Part shown: one piece after another, positions 7,974 through 15,554 of the stretch
How positions within the stretch are numbered: position 1 is the first letter of the stretch
Layout: every line of letters begins with the position of its first letter
Assembly: GCF_020524545.1 (NCBI RefSeq)
Contig: NZ_JAIVLG010000006.1
Location: forward strand, 62,001 to 126,000
DNA: 64,000 nucleotides
Reading direction: 5' to 3'
Source: Microbacterium paraoxydans
GTDB lineage: Bacteria > Actinomycetota > Actinomycetes > Actinomycetales > Microbacteriaceae
Notes under the pieces: model-generated
Databases searched by the model: none
What the model saw: the letters and a program-made list of their open reading frames with translations, nothing else
What the model was told of the DNA's origin: nothing
Position numbers and translations under genes: made by a program

Positions 7974-9173
7974 GTGTCGGAGTTCCCTTACAGTCGCCTG
8001 CGCCGCTGGCCCGACGTCGAGGCGGACAACCTCCACGCGCACGATGCCACGGATGAACTGCTCGTCGAGCGAGCGCGCGCGTTCGGTGTGCCCGGAACCG
8101 AGACGGTGGTCATCGGCGATGGGTTCGGCGCGATCACCCTGGCGCTGACGGAAGCCGGACTCGACGGTGTCCGAGTCCACCAGGACCTCGCGACGGGACG
8201 CCGCGCACTGCAACACAACGCCGCAGAGCTCGAGATCGCAGGTTTCGTGTCGTACGAGCTCGAACCCGCGCTGCTCGAAGGCGCCCGTCTCGTGGTGCTG
8301 CAGCTGCCGAAGTCGCTGGCGGAACTCGAGGAGATCGCGGATGCCGTCGCACGCTGGGCAGCGCCCGAGGTGGTCCTCGTGTGCGGCGGCAGGGTGAAGC
8401 ACATGACCCTGGCGCAGAACGAGGTGCTGGGGCGGAGCTTCGCGCACGTGCAGGCCCAGCGTGCAGCGCGCAAGTCCCGGTTGATCGAGGCCTCGGCACC
8501 CCGTCCTGGCCCGGCGGATCCGCCGTTCCCCGTGGCGGCGCGGCACGATGGGCTGACGCTGCTCGCCCACGGTGGAGCCTTCGCGGGTGCTCGCCTCGAC
8601 ATCGGGACTCGGGTTCTCCTCGAGGTGCTCGGTCTGGACGGTTCACAACTCCGCAAAAACGGCGGGAATCAGACCCGAAAGGGCCGGATCGGCGCGGGCG
8701 GAGGGAATTCTTCCGGAGTTGTGAACGCGACGGAGTCGTCACGTGTGCTCGACCTCGGCTGCGGTACCGGCGCCCTCGGCGTCTCGTACGCCCTCGCGCA
8801 TCCGGCCGCGCGGGTGACCGCGACCGACCGCTCAGCTGCGGCCGTGGCTTCCGCCCGTGCGACGGCGTCCGCGAACGGGGTCGCCGATCGCGTCACGGTC
8901 ATGCACGACGACGCGGCCTCCGCGTTGCCGGATGCGTCGTTCGACATCGTGCTGCTGAACCCGCCGTTCCACCTCGGCACGAGCATCCACGTGGGCGCGG
9001 CCACTCGCCTCTTCGAAGCCGCGGCGCGCGTGCTCCGACCGGGGGGTGAGCTCTTCACGGTCTACAACTCCTCGCTCGGCTACCGTGCCGAACTGACCCG
9101 TCTGATCGGCGCGACCGAGCAGCTCCGGCGCACTCCGAAATTCACTGTGACCCGCAGCGTCCGGGGTGGCTGA
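7974..9173 (+). CDS. Class I SAM-dependent methyltransferase, RsmC/RlmG-like rRNA guanine methyltransferase
   Basis: About 399 residues from a GTG at 7974 (VSEFPYSRLRRWPDVEADN). The C-terminal half is a class I methyltransferase: motif I VLDLGCGTGALGVSYAL and catalytic NPPFHLG, the N2-guanine rRNA signature. The ending YNSSLGYRAELTRLIG resembles RlmG (23S G1835) rather than RsmC. The N-terminal half looks like a degenerate duplicate domain, as in both families. The -10-like TACAGT ends 6 nt before the GTG and no strong Shine-Dalgarno is present, so the mRNA may be leaderless. The exact rRNA target cannot be assigned. A linker of about 35 residues rich in Asn, Gly and Ser precedes motif I. Confidence 0.85.
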   Translation: MSEFPYSRLRRWPDVEADNLHAHDATDELLVERARAFGVPGTETVVIGDGFGAITLALTEAGLDGVRVHQDLATGRRALQHNAAELEIAGFVSYELEPALLEGARLVVLQLPKSLAELEEIADAVARWAAPEVVLVCGGRVKHMTLAQNEVLGRSFAHVQAQRAARKSRLIEASAPRPGPADPPFPVAARHDGLTLLAHGGAFAGARLDIGTRVLLEVLGLDGSQLRKNGGNQTRKGRIGAGGGNSSGVVNATESSRVLDLGCGTGALGVSYALAHPAARVTATDRSAAAVASARATASANGVADRVTVMHDDAASALPDASFDIVLLNPPFHLGTSIHVGAATRLFEAAARVLRPGGELFTVYNSSLGYRAELTRLIGATEQLRRTPKFTVTRSVRGG

Positions 9174-9525
9174 GCGCACGTTCCGATCCCCCACGAACGC
9201 CCGTTACTGGATCGTTGGATACCTGCGCAATCCCCGGTCAGGCGAAGAAAACGTGTGTGGTGTCTGTGCCGGGATTTGCCGCTGATCGGCCATTTCGTTA
9301 CGTTGGAACGTGGGCCTGACGGCCCGAAGACCAGTCCGCGATCACGTCCTTCTTTCGATGAGCTGTGCTGCGAAGAGGCGTGGGCGTACGGTCGATGCTC
9401 TATCGCGGTGGATCCGAAATCCACCGTCTGTGCCGCCACAGCAGATATGTCGAACGGCCTCGAGAGCGTCACCCGGACGTAACCGAAGCAGGCTCAGCCA
9501 CCCGAAGGCGAGTCGCAGGGGAAAC
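9174..9525 (+). promoter_or_regulatory. Upstream region of the glycine-betaine importer operon
   Basis: This 352-bp gap has no convincing gene. It holds a perfect 7-bp hairpin (GGTGGAT 9407-9413, ATCCACC 9419-9425) and a shorter GGGCC/GGCCC stem near 9313-9325. An osmotically regulated promoter or operator is expected here. I could not recognise a known riboswitch, including ydaO/c-di-AMP. Confidence 0.4.
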
Positions 9526-10827
9526 GTGTCCGATATCGCTCTCGAAGCGCGCAATCTGTACAAGGTTTTCGGTAAGAATCCGAACACCGCCGTCCGTCGC
9601 CTGAAGGCTGGTGAGAGCCGAGCCGCTGTGACCGACGCCGGCACCGCAGCGGTCATCGACGCCAGCTTCACCGTCAACCGCGGTGAGATCTTCGTCATCA
9701 TGGGCCTGTCCGGTTCGGGCAAGTCCACCATCATCCGCATGCTCAACGGCCTGCATGATGTGACCGACGGCTCCGTCACCGTGAACGGCGACCCGATCAC
9801 GGGTATCCCGGCCTCGAAGCTCCGCGAGATCCGTCGCGACCGCATCTCGATGGTCTTCCAGCACTTCGCCCTGCTGCCGCACCGCACGGTTGCTGCGAAC
9901 GTCGCCTACCCTCTCGAACTCAAGGGCATACCCAAGGCCGAGCGCTTGGCCAAGGCGGAGGAGATCCTCGCCCTGGTGGGTCTCGAAGGCCAGGGTGACA
10001 AGCTGCCCTCCGAACTCTCCGGCGGCATGCAGCAGCGTGTCGGCATCGCCCGCGCGCTCTCCGCCGACAGTGACATCTTGCTGATGGATGAGGCTTTCAG
10101 CGCGCTCGACCCGCTGATCCGCCGCGAGATGCAGGAGCAGCTGCTCGAACTCCAGCAGAAACTCCAGAAGACGATCGTGTTCATCACGCACGACCTGAAC
10201 GAGGCCATGTTCCTCGGTGACCGGATCGCCGTGATGCGCGACGGTCGCATCGTGCAGATCGGCACGCCCGAGGACATCCTGATGGACCCGGCGAACGACT
10301 ACGTCGAGCAGTTCGTGCAGGACGTGGACCGCGCCCGCGTTCTCACTGCGGCCAATGTGATGGAGCGTCCGCGCCCCGTCGTACCGCACACCGCCGGACC
10401 CCGCACGGCCCTGCGCCAGATGCGCGATGCGTACATGTCGGCGACGTACGTGGTGGGTCGCGACCGGCAGCTCGTCGGTGTCGTGACCGACCGTGACGCC
10501 GTCAAGCTCGTCCGCCAGGGGGCGACGACGCTCGATTCCATCGTCAAGCCGGTGCCGCAGAGCGTCCGGGAGGACGACGTGCTGATGAACCTGTTCGTCC
10601 CCGCCGTCGAGTCCCCGCTTCCGCTCGCGGTCACCGATGCCGACGATCGTCTGGTCGGCGTGATCCCGCGCGTGACGCTGCTGGCGGCGTTGGGCCCCGG
10701 CCCGGGCGCTACCGAGGAGATCACGCTCCCGCTGATCCCGATGCCGCAGGCCGAGATCGACGCCGTGCTCGACGACGGGTGGACTGCTGAACCGACGGAA
10801 GCTTCGACGACGGAGGAGGTGCGCTGA
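9526..10827 (+). CDS. proV: Glycine betaine/proline ABC importer, ATP-binding protein
   Basis: 433 residues from GTG at 9526 with AGGGGA upstream. The ProV/OpuAA-type ATPase has Walker A GLSGSGKST, Q-loop MVFQHFALLPH, signature LSGGMQQRVGIARAL and Walker B LLMDEAFSALD. After the NBD come two CBS-like motifs (VVGRDRQLVGVVTDRDAVKL and LAVTDADDRLVGVIPRVTLL), the ionic-strength or nucleotide-sensing part of osmoregulated importers. The short N-terminal extension (VRRLKAGESRAAVTDAG) is usual for ProV. It overlaps the permease start by TGATG. The operon imports compatible solutes during osmotic stress. Confidence 0.95.
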   Translation: MSDIALEARNLYKVFGKNPNTAVRRLKAGESRAAVTDAGTAAVIDASFTVNRGEIFVIMGLSGSGKSTIIRMLNGLHDVTDGSVTVNGDPITGIPASKLREIRRDRISMVFQHFALLPHRTVAANVAYPLELKGIPKAERLAKAEEILALVGLEGQGDKLPSELSGGMQQRVGIARALSADSDILLMDEAFSALDPLIRREMQEQLLELQQKLQKTIVFITHDLNEAMFLGDRIAVMRDGRIVQIGTPEDILMDPANDYVEQFVQDVDRARVLTAANVMERPRPVVPHTAGPRTALRQMRDAYMSATYVVGRDRQLVGVVTDRDAVKLVRQGATTLDSIVKPVPQSVREDDVLMNLFVPAVESPLPLAVTDADDRLVGVIPRVTLLAALGPGPGATEEITLPLIPMPQAEIDAVLDDGWTAEPTEASTTEEVR

Positions 10828-11825
10828 TGGACGGTTTCCGCATTCCCATCGGGACCTGGATCGAATCCGTTGTCGACTGGATCAAGGACAACCTCGATGG
10901 CCTGCTCGACGCCATCTCGTTCGTGATGAGCTTCCTCGTCGAAGGGCTGACCGGCATCCTGCTCGCCCCGAGCTTCGCCGTCATCATCGTGATCGCCGCG
11001 CTCATCGCCTGGATCGTGCGCTCGTGGCAGCTCGCCCTCGGCACGATCGTTTCGTTCGGACTGATCGTCGGGATGGACCTCTGGGTTCCCGCGATGCAGA
11101 CCCTCGCGCTCGTGCTCGTCGCGGCCGTGATCGCCGTGCTGATCGCCGTGCCGCTCGGCATCTGGTCGGCGCGCAACGGCACCGTGCGCGCGGTGCTCAA
11201 GCCCGTGCTCGACTTCATGCAGACCATGCCGGCGTTCGTGTACCTGATCCCGGCGATCGTGTTCTTCGGCATCGGCGTGGTGCCGGGCCTCGTGGCCACC
11301 GTGATCTTCGCGCTGCCCCCTGGTGTGCGCCTCACCGAGCTCGGCATCCGCGGCGTCGACTCCGAGACCGTCGAGGCCGGACAGGCGTTCGGTGCGAAGC
11401 CCGGGCAGATCCTGCGCGGCATCCAGCTCCCGCTTGCGATGCCGACCATCATGGCCGGTGTCAACCAGGTCATCATGCTCGCCCTGTCGATGGCGGTCAT
11501 CGCCGGAATGGCGGGCGCGGACGGCCTCGGGAAGATGGTGGTCGAGGCGATCTCGACGATCAACATCCCGAAGGGCGTCGAGGCCGGTCTCGGCGTCGTG
11601 CTGATCGCGGTCTTCCTCGACCGCGTCACGGCGGCGCTGGGGGCACCCGGCGACAACCGTTCCTCGCTGCTCAGCATGATCGAGCGGCTTCGCACGCCGA
11701 ACGGCGGGGGGAGCGGAGCAGCATCCGCCTCCGCCTCCGAGGACGCCGAGCAGAAGGATGCGGCGAACGAGGCGGAGCGCGCCAAGGCGTCGCCGCGGCG
11801 GGCGCCCATCGGCGGCGTGCACTGA
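10827..11825 (+). CDS. proW: Glycine betaine/proline ABC importer, permease
   Basis: 332 residues. A hydrophobic N-terminal part precedes the BPD_transp_1 core with the family stretch FMQTMPAFVYLIPAIVFFGI and the EAA-like loop ETVEAGQAFGAKPGQILRGI that contacts the ATPase. The C-terminal tail is long, charged and Ala/Ser-rich (around SGAASASASEDAEQKDAANE) and probably cytoplasmic and disordered. It starts at the TGATG overlap with proV and is followed after 50 bp by the binding-protein gene. The complex imports glycine betaine or related solutes across the cytoplasmic membrane. Confidence 0.95.
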   Translation: MDGFRIPIGTWIESVVDWIKDNLDGLLDAISFVMSFLVEGLTGILLAPSFAVIIVIAALIAWIVRSWQLALGTIVSFGLIVGMDLWVPAMQTLALVLVAAVIAVLIAVPLGIWSARNGTVRAVLKPVLDFMQTMPAFVYLIPAIVFFGIGVVPGLVATVIFALPPGVRLTELGIRGVDSETVEAGQAFGAKPGQILRGIQLPLAMPTIMAGVNQVIMLALSMAVIAGMAGADGLGKMVVEAISTINIPKGVEAGLGVVLIAVFLDRVTAALGAPGDNRSSLLSMIERLRTPNGGGSGAASASASEDAEQKDAANEAERAKASPRRAPIGGVH

Positions 11826-11875
11826 GGTTCACCCTACGGAACAACACCCATACGGAACTGAGAGAGAGAAATCAC

Positions 11876-12784
11876 ATGAAGAAGAAGATCCTTGCACTCA
11901 CCGCAGTCGGCATCGCCGCATCGCTCACCCTCGCGGGCTGCAGCGGCGACGGTGCGGGCGGCACGGGCGGCGGCGACAGCAACGCCGACGACAAGGGCAC
12001 GATCACCCTGGGCTTCCTGCCCTCGTGGACCGACGGCCTGAGCACCGCGTACCTGCTGCAGGACCAGCTCGAGAAGATCGGCTACACGGTCGAGATGAAG
12101 ACGCTCACCGAGGCGGGCCCGCTGTACACCGGCCTCGCGCAGGGCGACGTCGACATGTACCCCTCGGCCTGGCCCGAGCTGACGCACGCCTCCTACATGG
12201 AGGAGTACGGCGACAACATCGAGGACATCGGCACGTACTACGACAACGCCAAGCTCACGATCGCGGTGCCGGAGTACTCCGAGCTGAACTCGATCGAGGA
12301 CCTCAAGGGCAAGGGCGCGGAGTTCGACGGCAAGATCATCGGCATCGAGCCCGGCGCGGGTCTCACCGCCCAGACCGAGAAGATGATCCCCGAGTACGGC
12401 CTCGACGGTGAGTACCAGCTGGTCACCTCGTCGACCGCGGCGATGCTCACCGAGCTGAAGACCGCGACCGACAAGCAAGAGGACCTCGTCGTCACGCTGT
12501 GGCGTCCGTTCTGGGCCAACGACGCCTTCGGCATGAAGGACCTCGAAGACCCCATGGGCGCCATGGGCGAGGCCGAGGGCCTGCACTTCCTCGGCACCAA
12601 GGGCTTCGCCGAGGAGTTCCCCGAGGCTGCTGAGCTGATCGGGAAGATCAAGCTCGACGACGCCCAGTACGGCGCGCTCGAAGACCTCGTGGTCAACGAG
12701 TACGGCGAGGGCAAGGAAGCCGACGCGGTCGACGCGTGGCTCGAGGAGTTCGGCGGCGAGTTCGACTGGACCGTCACCAGCTGA
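11876..12784 (+). CDS. proX: Glycine betaine ABC importer, substrate-binding lipoprotein
   Basis: 302 residues with a lipoprotein signal (MKKKILALTAVGIAASLTLA) and lipobox LAGC, modified Cys about residue 22. The mature protein belongs to the OpuAC family (LGFLPSWTDGLSTAYLLQDQ; LVVTLWRPFWANDAF). The Trp residues in these stretches fit the aromatic box that binds quaternary ammonium groups. A GA-rich site, GAGAGAGAG, lies upstream of the ATG at 11876. It is the third gene of the proVWX-type operon and delivers substrate to ProW at the outer face of the membrane. Confidence 0.95.
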   Translation: MKKKILALTAVGIAASLTLAGCSGDGAGGTGGGDSNADDKGTITLGFLPSWTDGLSTAYLLQDQLEKIGYTVEMKTLTEAGPLYTGLAQGDVDMYPSAWPELTHASYMEEYGDNIEDIGTYYDNAKLTIAVPEYSELNSIEDLKGKGAEFDGKIIGIEPGAGLTAQTEKMIPEYGLDGEYQLVTSSTAAMLTELKTATDKQEDLVVTLWRPFWANDAFGMKDLEDPMGAMGEAEGLHFLGTKGFAEEFPEAAELIGKIKLDDAQYGALEDLVVNEYGEGKEADAVDAWLEEFGGEFDWTVTS

Positions 12785-12800
12785 CCTGATCCCGGTTCGG

Positions 12801-12869
12801 GCCCCACTTCTCGTGGGGCGACACGCCAGATGTCGGATCCTTCGCCTCGAAGGGTCCGACATCTGGCGT
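12801..12869. terminator. Double hairpin between convergent proX and DrrB-like permease genes
   Basis: Two adjacent stems are present. GCCCCAC/GTGGGGC (12801-12807, 12813-12819) comes first. A 22-bp stem with one G-T pair follows (arms 12823-12844 and 12848-12869, loop CCT), ending near a short T-run. The long stem shares CCAGATGTCGGA with the region at 875-886. It probably terminates transcription from both sides. Confidence 0.7.
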
Positions 12870-13000
12870 TTCAGCCGATGGGTGGTGTGGGGTCGCGTGG
12901 TCCGGGGTCGGGTGTGGGGGTCGTGCCTCGCCGAGCGCGGCGAAACGCCCCGGACGGGTCGAGTGACCCGGTCGGAGCGTCCCGTCTCGCTTCACGTCGA

Positions 13001-13768
13001 TCAGCTGACCTTCTTCCGGTAGGAGATGATCGCGAACACGTAGGCGACCACGAGGATGCCGATGCACCACGCGAGGGCGACCCAGATGTCGTTGCCGACG
13101 GGTTGTTCGGCGAACAGCGCCTGGATGGTGTTGACGATCGAGGTCACCGGCTGGTTCTCGGCGAACCACTGCACCGGGGCCGGCATGGTGTCGGTCGGCA
13201 CGAACGCCGAGCTGATGAACGGGAGGAAGATCAGCGGGTAGGAGAACGCACTCGCACCGTCGACCGTCTTGGCATTCAGGCCCGCGATGATCGCCAGCCA
13301 GGTGAGCGCCAGCGTGAACAGCATCAGGATGCCGACGACGGCGATCCAGGCCCAGACGCTCGCTCCGGTGCGGAAGCCCATCAGGAAGCCGACGCCGAAG
13401 ATGATCGCCAGGGTGATCGCGTTCGCGGTGAGGGAGGTGAGCACGTGCGCCCACAGCACGCTCGATCGGGCGATCGGCATGGAGTGGAAGCGCTCGAAGA
13501 TGCCGCTCTGCAGGTCGGTGAAGAGCCGGAACGCGGTGTAGGCGATGCCCGAGGCGATCGCGATGAGCAGGATGCCCGGGAGCAGGTAGTTCACGTAGTT
13601 CTCGGCGCCGGTGCTCTGCTGCAGAGCACCGCCGAAGACGTACACGAACAGGAGCATGAGCGCGATCGGGGTGACCGCCGTGGTGATGATCGTGTCGGGA
13701 CTGCGGAAGATGTGCCGCATGGAGCGGCCGGTGAGCGTCGCCGTGTCGGCGGTGAAGTGCGTGGTCAT
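13001..13768 (-). CDS. ABC transporter permease, DrrB-like (ABC-2 type)
   Basis: 255 residues with about six membrane segments. The ABC-2 stretch RLFTDLQSGIFERFHSMPIA is the family signature found in daunorubicin-resistance permeases. The start ATG (13768) overlaps the ATPase stop by ATGA, and the whole set sits behind a PadR regulator. The transporter probably exports hydrophobic or drug-like compounds; the substrate cannot be named. It ends before the large hairpin shared with proX. Confidence 0.9.
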   Translation of the reverse strand: MTTHFTADTATLTGRSMRHIFRSPDTIITTAVTPIALMLLFVYVFGGALQQSTGAENYVNYLLPGILLIAIASGIAYTAFRLFTDLQSGIFERFHSMPIARSSVLWAHVLTSLTANAITLAIIFGVGFLMGFRTGASVWAWIAVVGILMLFTLALTWLAIIAGLNAKTVDGASAFSYPLIFLPFISSAFVPTDTMPAPVQWFAENQPVTSIVNTIQALFAEQPVGNDIWVALAWCIGILVVAYVFAIISYRKKVS

Positions 13769-14541
13769 GCTGCGTCCTCCTTCTTCGTGGATGAGGGGCC
13801 GATGAGGGTGAGGAAGATCTCCTCGAGGGTGGGCTGCTTCTCGACGTACTCGACCTTCGCGGCCGGCAGCAGGCGCTTCAGCCCGGCGAGCGTGTCGTCG
13901 GCGATGATGCGGCCCTCGTGCAGGATCGCGATGCGGTCGGCCAGCTGCTCCGCCTCGTCGAGATACTGCGTGGTGAGCAGCACCGTGGTGCCGGTGTTCG
14001 CGAGCTCCTTGACCACGTCCCACACCTCGATGCGGGCTTCGGGGTCGAGGCCGGTGGTCGGCTCGTCGAGGTAGATGACCTCGGGGTGTCCGACCAGGCT
14101 CATCGCGATGTCGAGCCGGCGACGCATGCCGCCCGAGTAGGTGCCGACCTTGCGGCTTCCGGCATCCGTCAGGCGGAAGGTGGCCAGCAGATCGTCGGCG
14201 ACCTTCCCGGGGTCGGGCAGATGCCGCAGCTTCGCGACGAGCACCAGGTTCTCGCGTCCGGTGAGGATCTCGTCGACGGCGGCGAACTGCCCGGTGAGGC
14301 TGATCCGCTCCCGGACGCCGACCGGGTCCGCGGTGACGTCGATGCCCTGTACCGCGGCCGTTCCGGCATCCGCTTTCAGGAGCGTGGAGAGGATGCGCAC
14401 CATCGTGGTCTTGCCGGCGCCGTTCGAGCCGAGGAGGGCGAAGATGCTGCCCTTCTCGACCTCGAAGTCGACGCCGCGCAACACGTGCAGGTCCTTGTAC
14501 GACTTCTCGATGCCCTGCACCGAGATGGCGGCGTTCGTCAT
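13765..14541 (-). CDS. ABC transporter ATP-binding protein, DrrA-like
   Basis: 258 residues. Walker A is LLGSNGAGKTTMVRIL, the signature YSGGMRRRLDIA is the DrrA variant of LSGGQ, and Walker B is VIYLDEPTTGLD. The C-terminal part ends with the drug-export ATPase motif EKQPTLEEIFLTLIG. It overlaps the DUF1048 gene upstream (start ATG 14541 against a stop at 14538) and the permease downstream by ATGA. It supplies energy to the adjacent ABC-2 permease. Confidence 0.93.
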   Translation of the reverse strand: MTNAAISVQGIEKSYKDLHVLRGVDFEVEKGSIFALLGSNGAGKTTMVRILSTLLKADAGTAAVQGIDVTADPVGVRERISLTGQFAAVDEILTGRENLVLVAKLRHLPDPGKVADDLLATFRLTDAGSRKVGTYSGGMRRRLDIAMSLVGHPEVIYLDEPTTGLDPEARIEVWDVVKELANTGTTVLLTTQYLDEAEQLADRIAILHEGRIIADDTLAGLKRLLPAAKVEYVEKQPTLEEIFLTLIGPSSTKKEDAA

Positions 14542-14909
14542 GATTCGTCCTCCTTCTTCTTCGCCTCGTCGAACGCCTTGATGAGGCGCGCGCGCTCCTT
14601 GTCGATCCAGTGGGTGCCGCCGTAGGCGCGGGCGTACTCCTCGGCGTATTCCACCGGGTCGTCGCCGACGATCGCGCTGACCGGGGTGCCGTCGATCGCG
14701 GCCCGCTCCCAGAGATCTGCGAGGTCGAGGAACATGGTGACGATGGTGTCGCCGTCGGTGATGCCGCCGTAGTACAGGTAGTACCGGTACTGGGCATTGG
14801 CGACCTCGCGGTACGGCGAGGGCAGGGCGTCGATGCGCGCTTTGGCCTGCTTGTACTGCTTCTTCTGCTCGAGCGATCCGGTGAGCGCTTCGATCCACTT
14901 CGCGGCCAT
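14538..14909 (-). CDS. DUF1048 family protein
   Basis: 123 residues, mostly helical and highly charged, without signal peptide or membrane segment. The sequence (MAAKWIEALTGSLEQKKQYK; then PYREVANAQYRYYLYYG) fits DUF1048, a family regularly encoded beside PadR regulators and ABC exporters in Gram-positive bacteria. It begins two bases after the PadR stop and overlaps the ATPase start, so it is a true member of this operon. Its function is unknown; a role with the regulator or exporter is likely from conserved linkage only. Confidence 0.85.
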   Translation of the reverse strand: MAAKWIEALTGSLEQKKQYKQAKARIDALPSPYREVANAQYRYYLYYGGITDGDTIVTMFLDLADLWERAAIDGTPVSAIVGDDPVEYAEEYARAYGGTHWIDKERARLIKAFDEAKKKEDES

Positions 14910-14911
14910 GG

Positions 14912-15247
14912 TCAGTTCTCCTTGTTCGTGTCGTTCAGTCGTTCGATGTGCGTGCGGAGGAAGTCCCAGGTCTTCCAGAACTCCTCGAGCTCCTGCTTGC
15001 CCTGCGGGTTCAGGCTGTACACCTTGCGGGGCGGGCCCTTCTCGCTCGGGACCTTCTCGACGTCGACGAGATGCTTCTGCTCGATGCGCACCAGGAGTGC
15101 GTAGATCGTGCCCTCGGCGATGTCGGTGAACCCGTGGTCTCGGATGCGTGTGGTGATCTCGTATCCGTAGGCCGGCTGCTCGGCGAGGAGCGCCAGAACG
15201 ATGCCCTCCAGAGTGCCCTTGAGCATCTCGGTCATCTGCTTGCCCAT
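14912..15247 (-). CDS. PadR family transcriptional regulator
   Basis: 111 residues from the ATG at 15247, which has AGGAGG five bases upstream; a longer reading from 15298 lacks such a site and would run into the operator. It has the PadR winged helix: LKGTLEGIVLALLAEQPAYG, YEITTRIRDHG, TIYALLVRIEQKHLV and the wing PPRKVYSLNPQGKQELEEFW. It heads the operon with the DUF1048 protein, ATPase and permease and probably represses it until a compound is bound. A large repeated operator lies directly upstream. Confidence 0.93.
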   Translation of the reverse strand: MGKQMTEMLKGTLEGIVLALLAEQPAYGYEITTRIRDHGFTDIAEGTIYALLVRIEQKHLVDVEKVPSEKGPPRKVYSLNPQGKQELEEFWKTWDFLRTHIERLNDTNKEN

Positions 15248-15270
15248 CCGGTCCTCCTTTCCTCTTCTAG

Positions 15271-15335
15271 TACTCAGTGTTGCTGGGTACCGGTACAAAG
15301 TAACACCGAGTACCGGTACTTAGCAACACCGAATA
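15271..15335. promoter_or_regulatory. Repeated palindromic operator upstream of the PadR operon
   Basis: A 26-bp inverted repeat with four mismatches (arms 15271-15296 and 15310-15335) contains two copies of the palindrome GTACCGGTAC (15287-15296 and 15310-15319), 23 bp apart. The unit AGYAACACYGARTA occurs three times, once inverted. Multiple copies suggest cooperative binding by PadR dimers. Confidence 0.7.
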
Positions 15336-15554
15336 CCAGAAAGCTCTCCGATACGGCGCGGGGAGGGGAGGAGGGGGTGAAAAGGAGGGGTGAATTCTCC
15401 GGGGTCTGCCGGAGCGGGGGGTGGAGCCCGGGCAGTCTGACAGGTGGCCCGAGCCGAGTTCGCCATGCCTGAATGGTGCTCGGCAGTCGCCTGAGGGGGC
15501 GGGGGTTTCCGTGCGCGAACGCGCGACGGGGGAGCGATGAACGGGGAGACTGTC
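15336..15554 (+). other. Gap between PadR operator and surface-protein gene
   Basis: No convincing gene is seen. The stretch is G-rich on the plus strand and must carry the promoter of the surface-protein gene, but no clear -35/-10 pair stands out. GGGGAG lies six bases before the ATG at 15555. Confidence 0.3.

Noticed and set aside
9174..9525. ydaO-type (c-di-AMP) riboswitch before proV
   Set aside because: Only short hairpins are present; the conserved core of that riboswitch could not be found by eye. A covariance search would decide.
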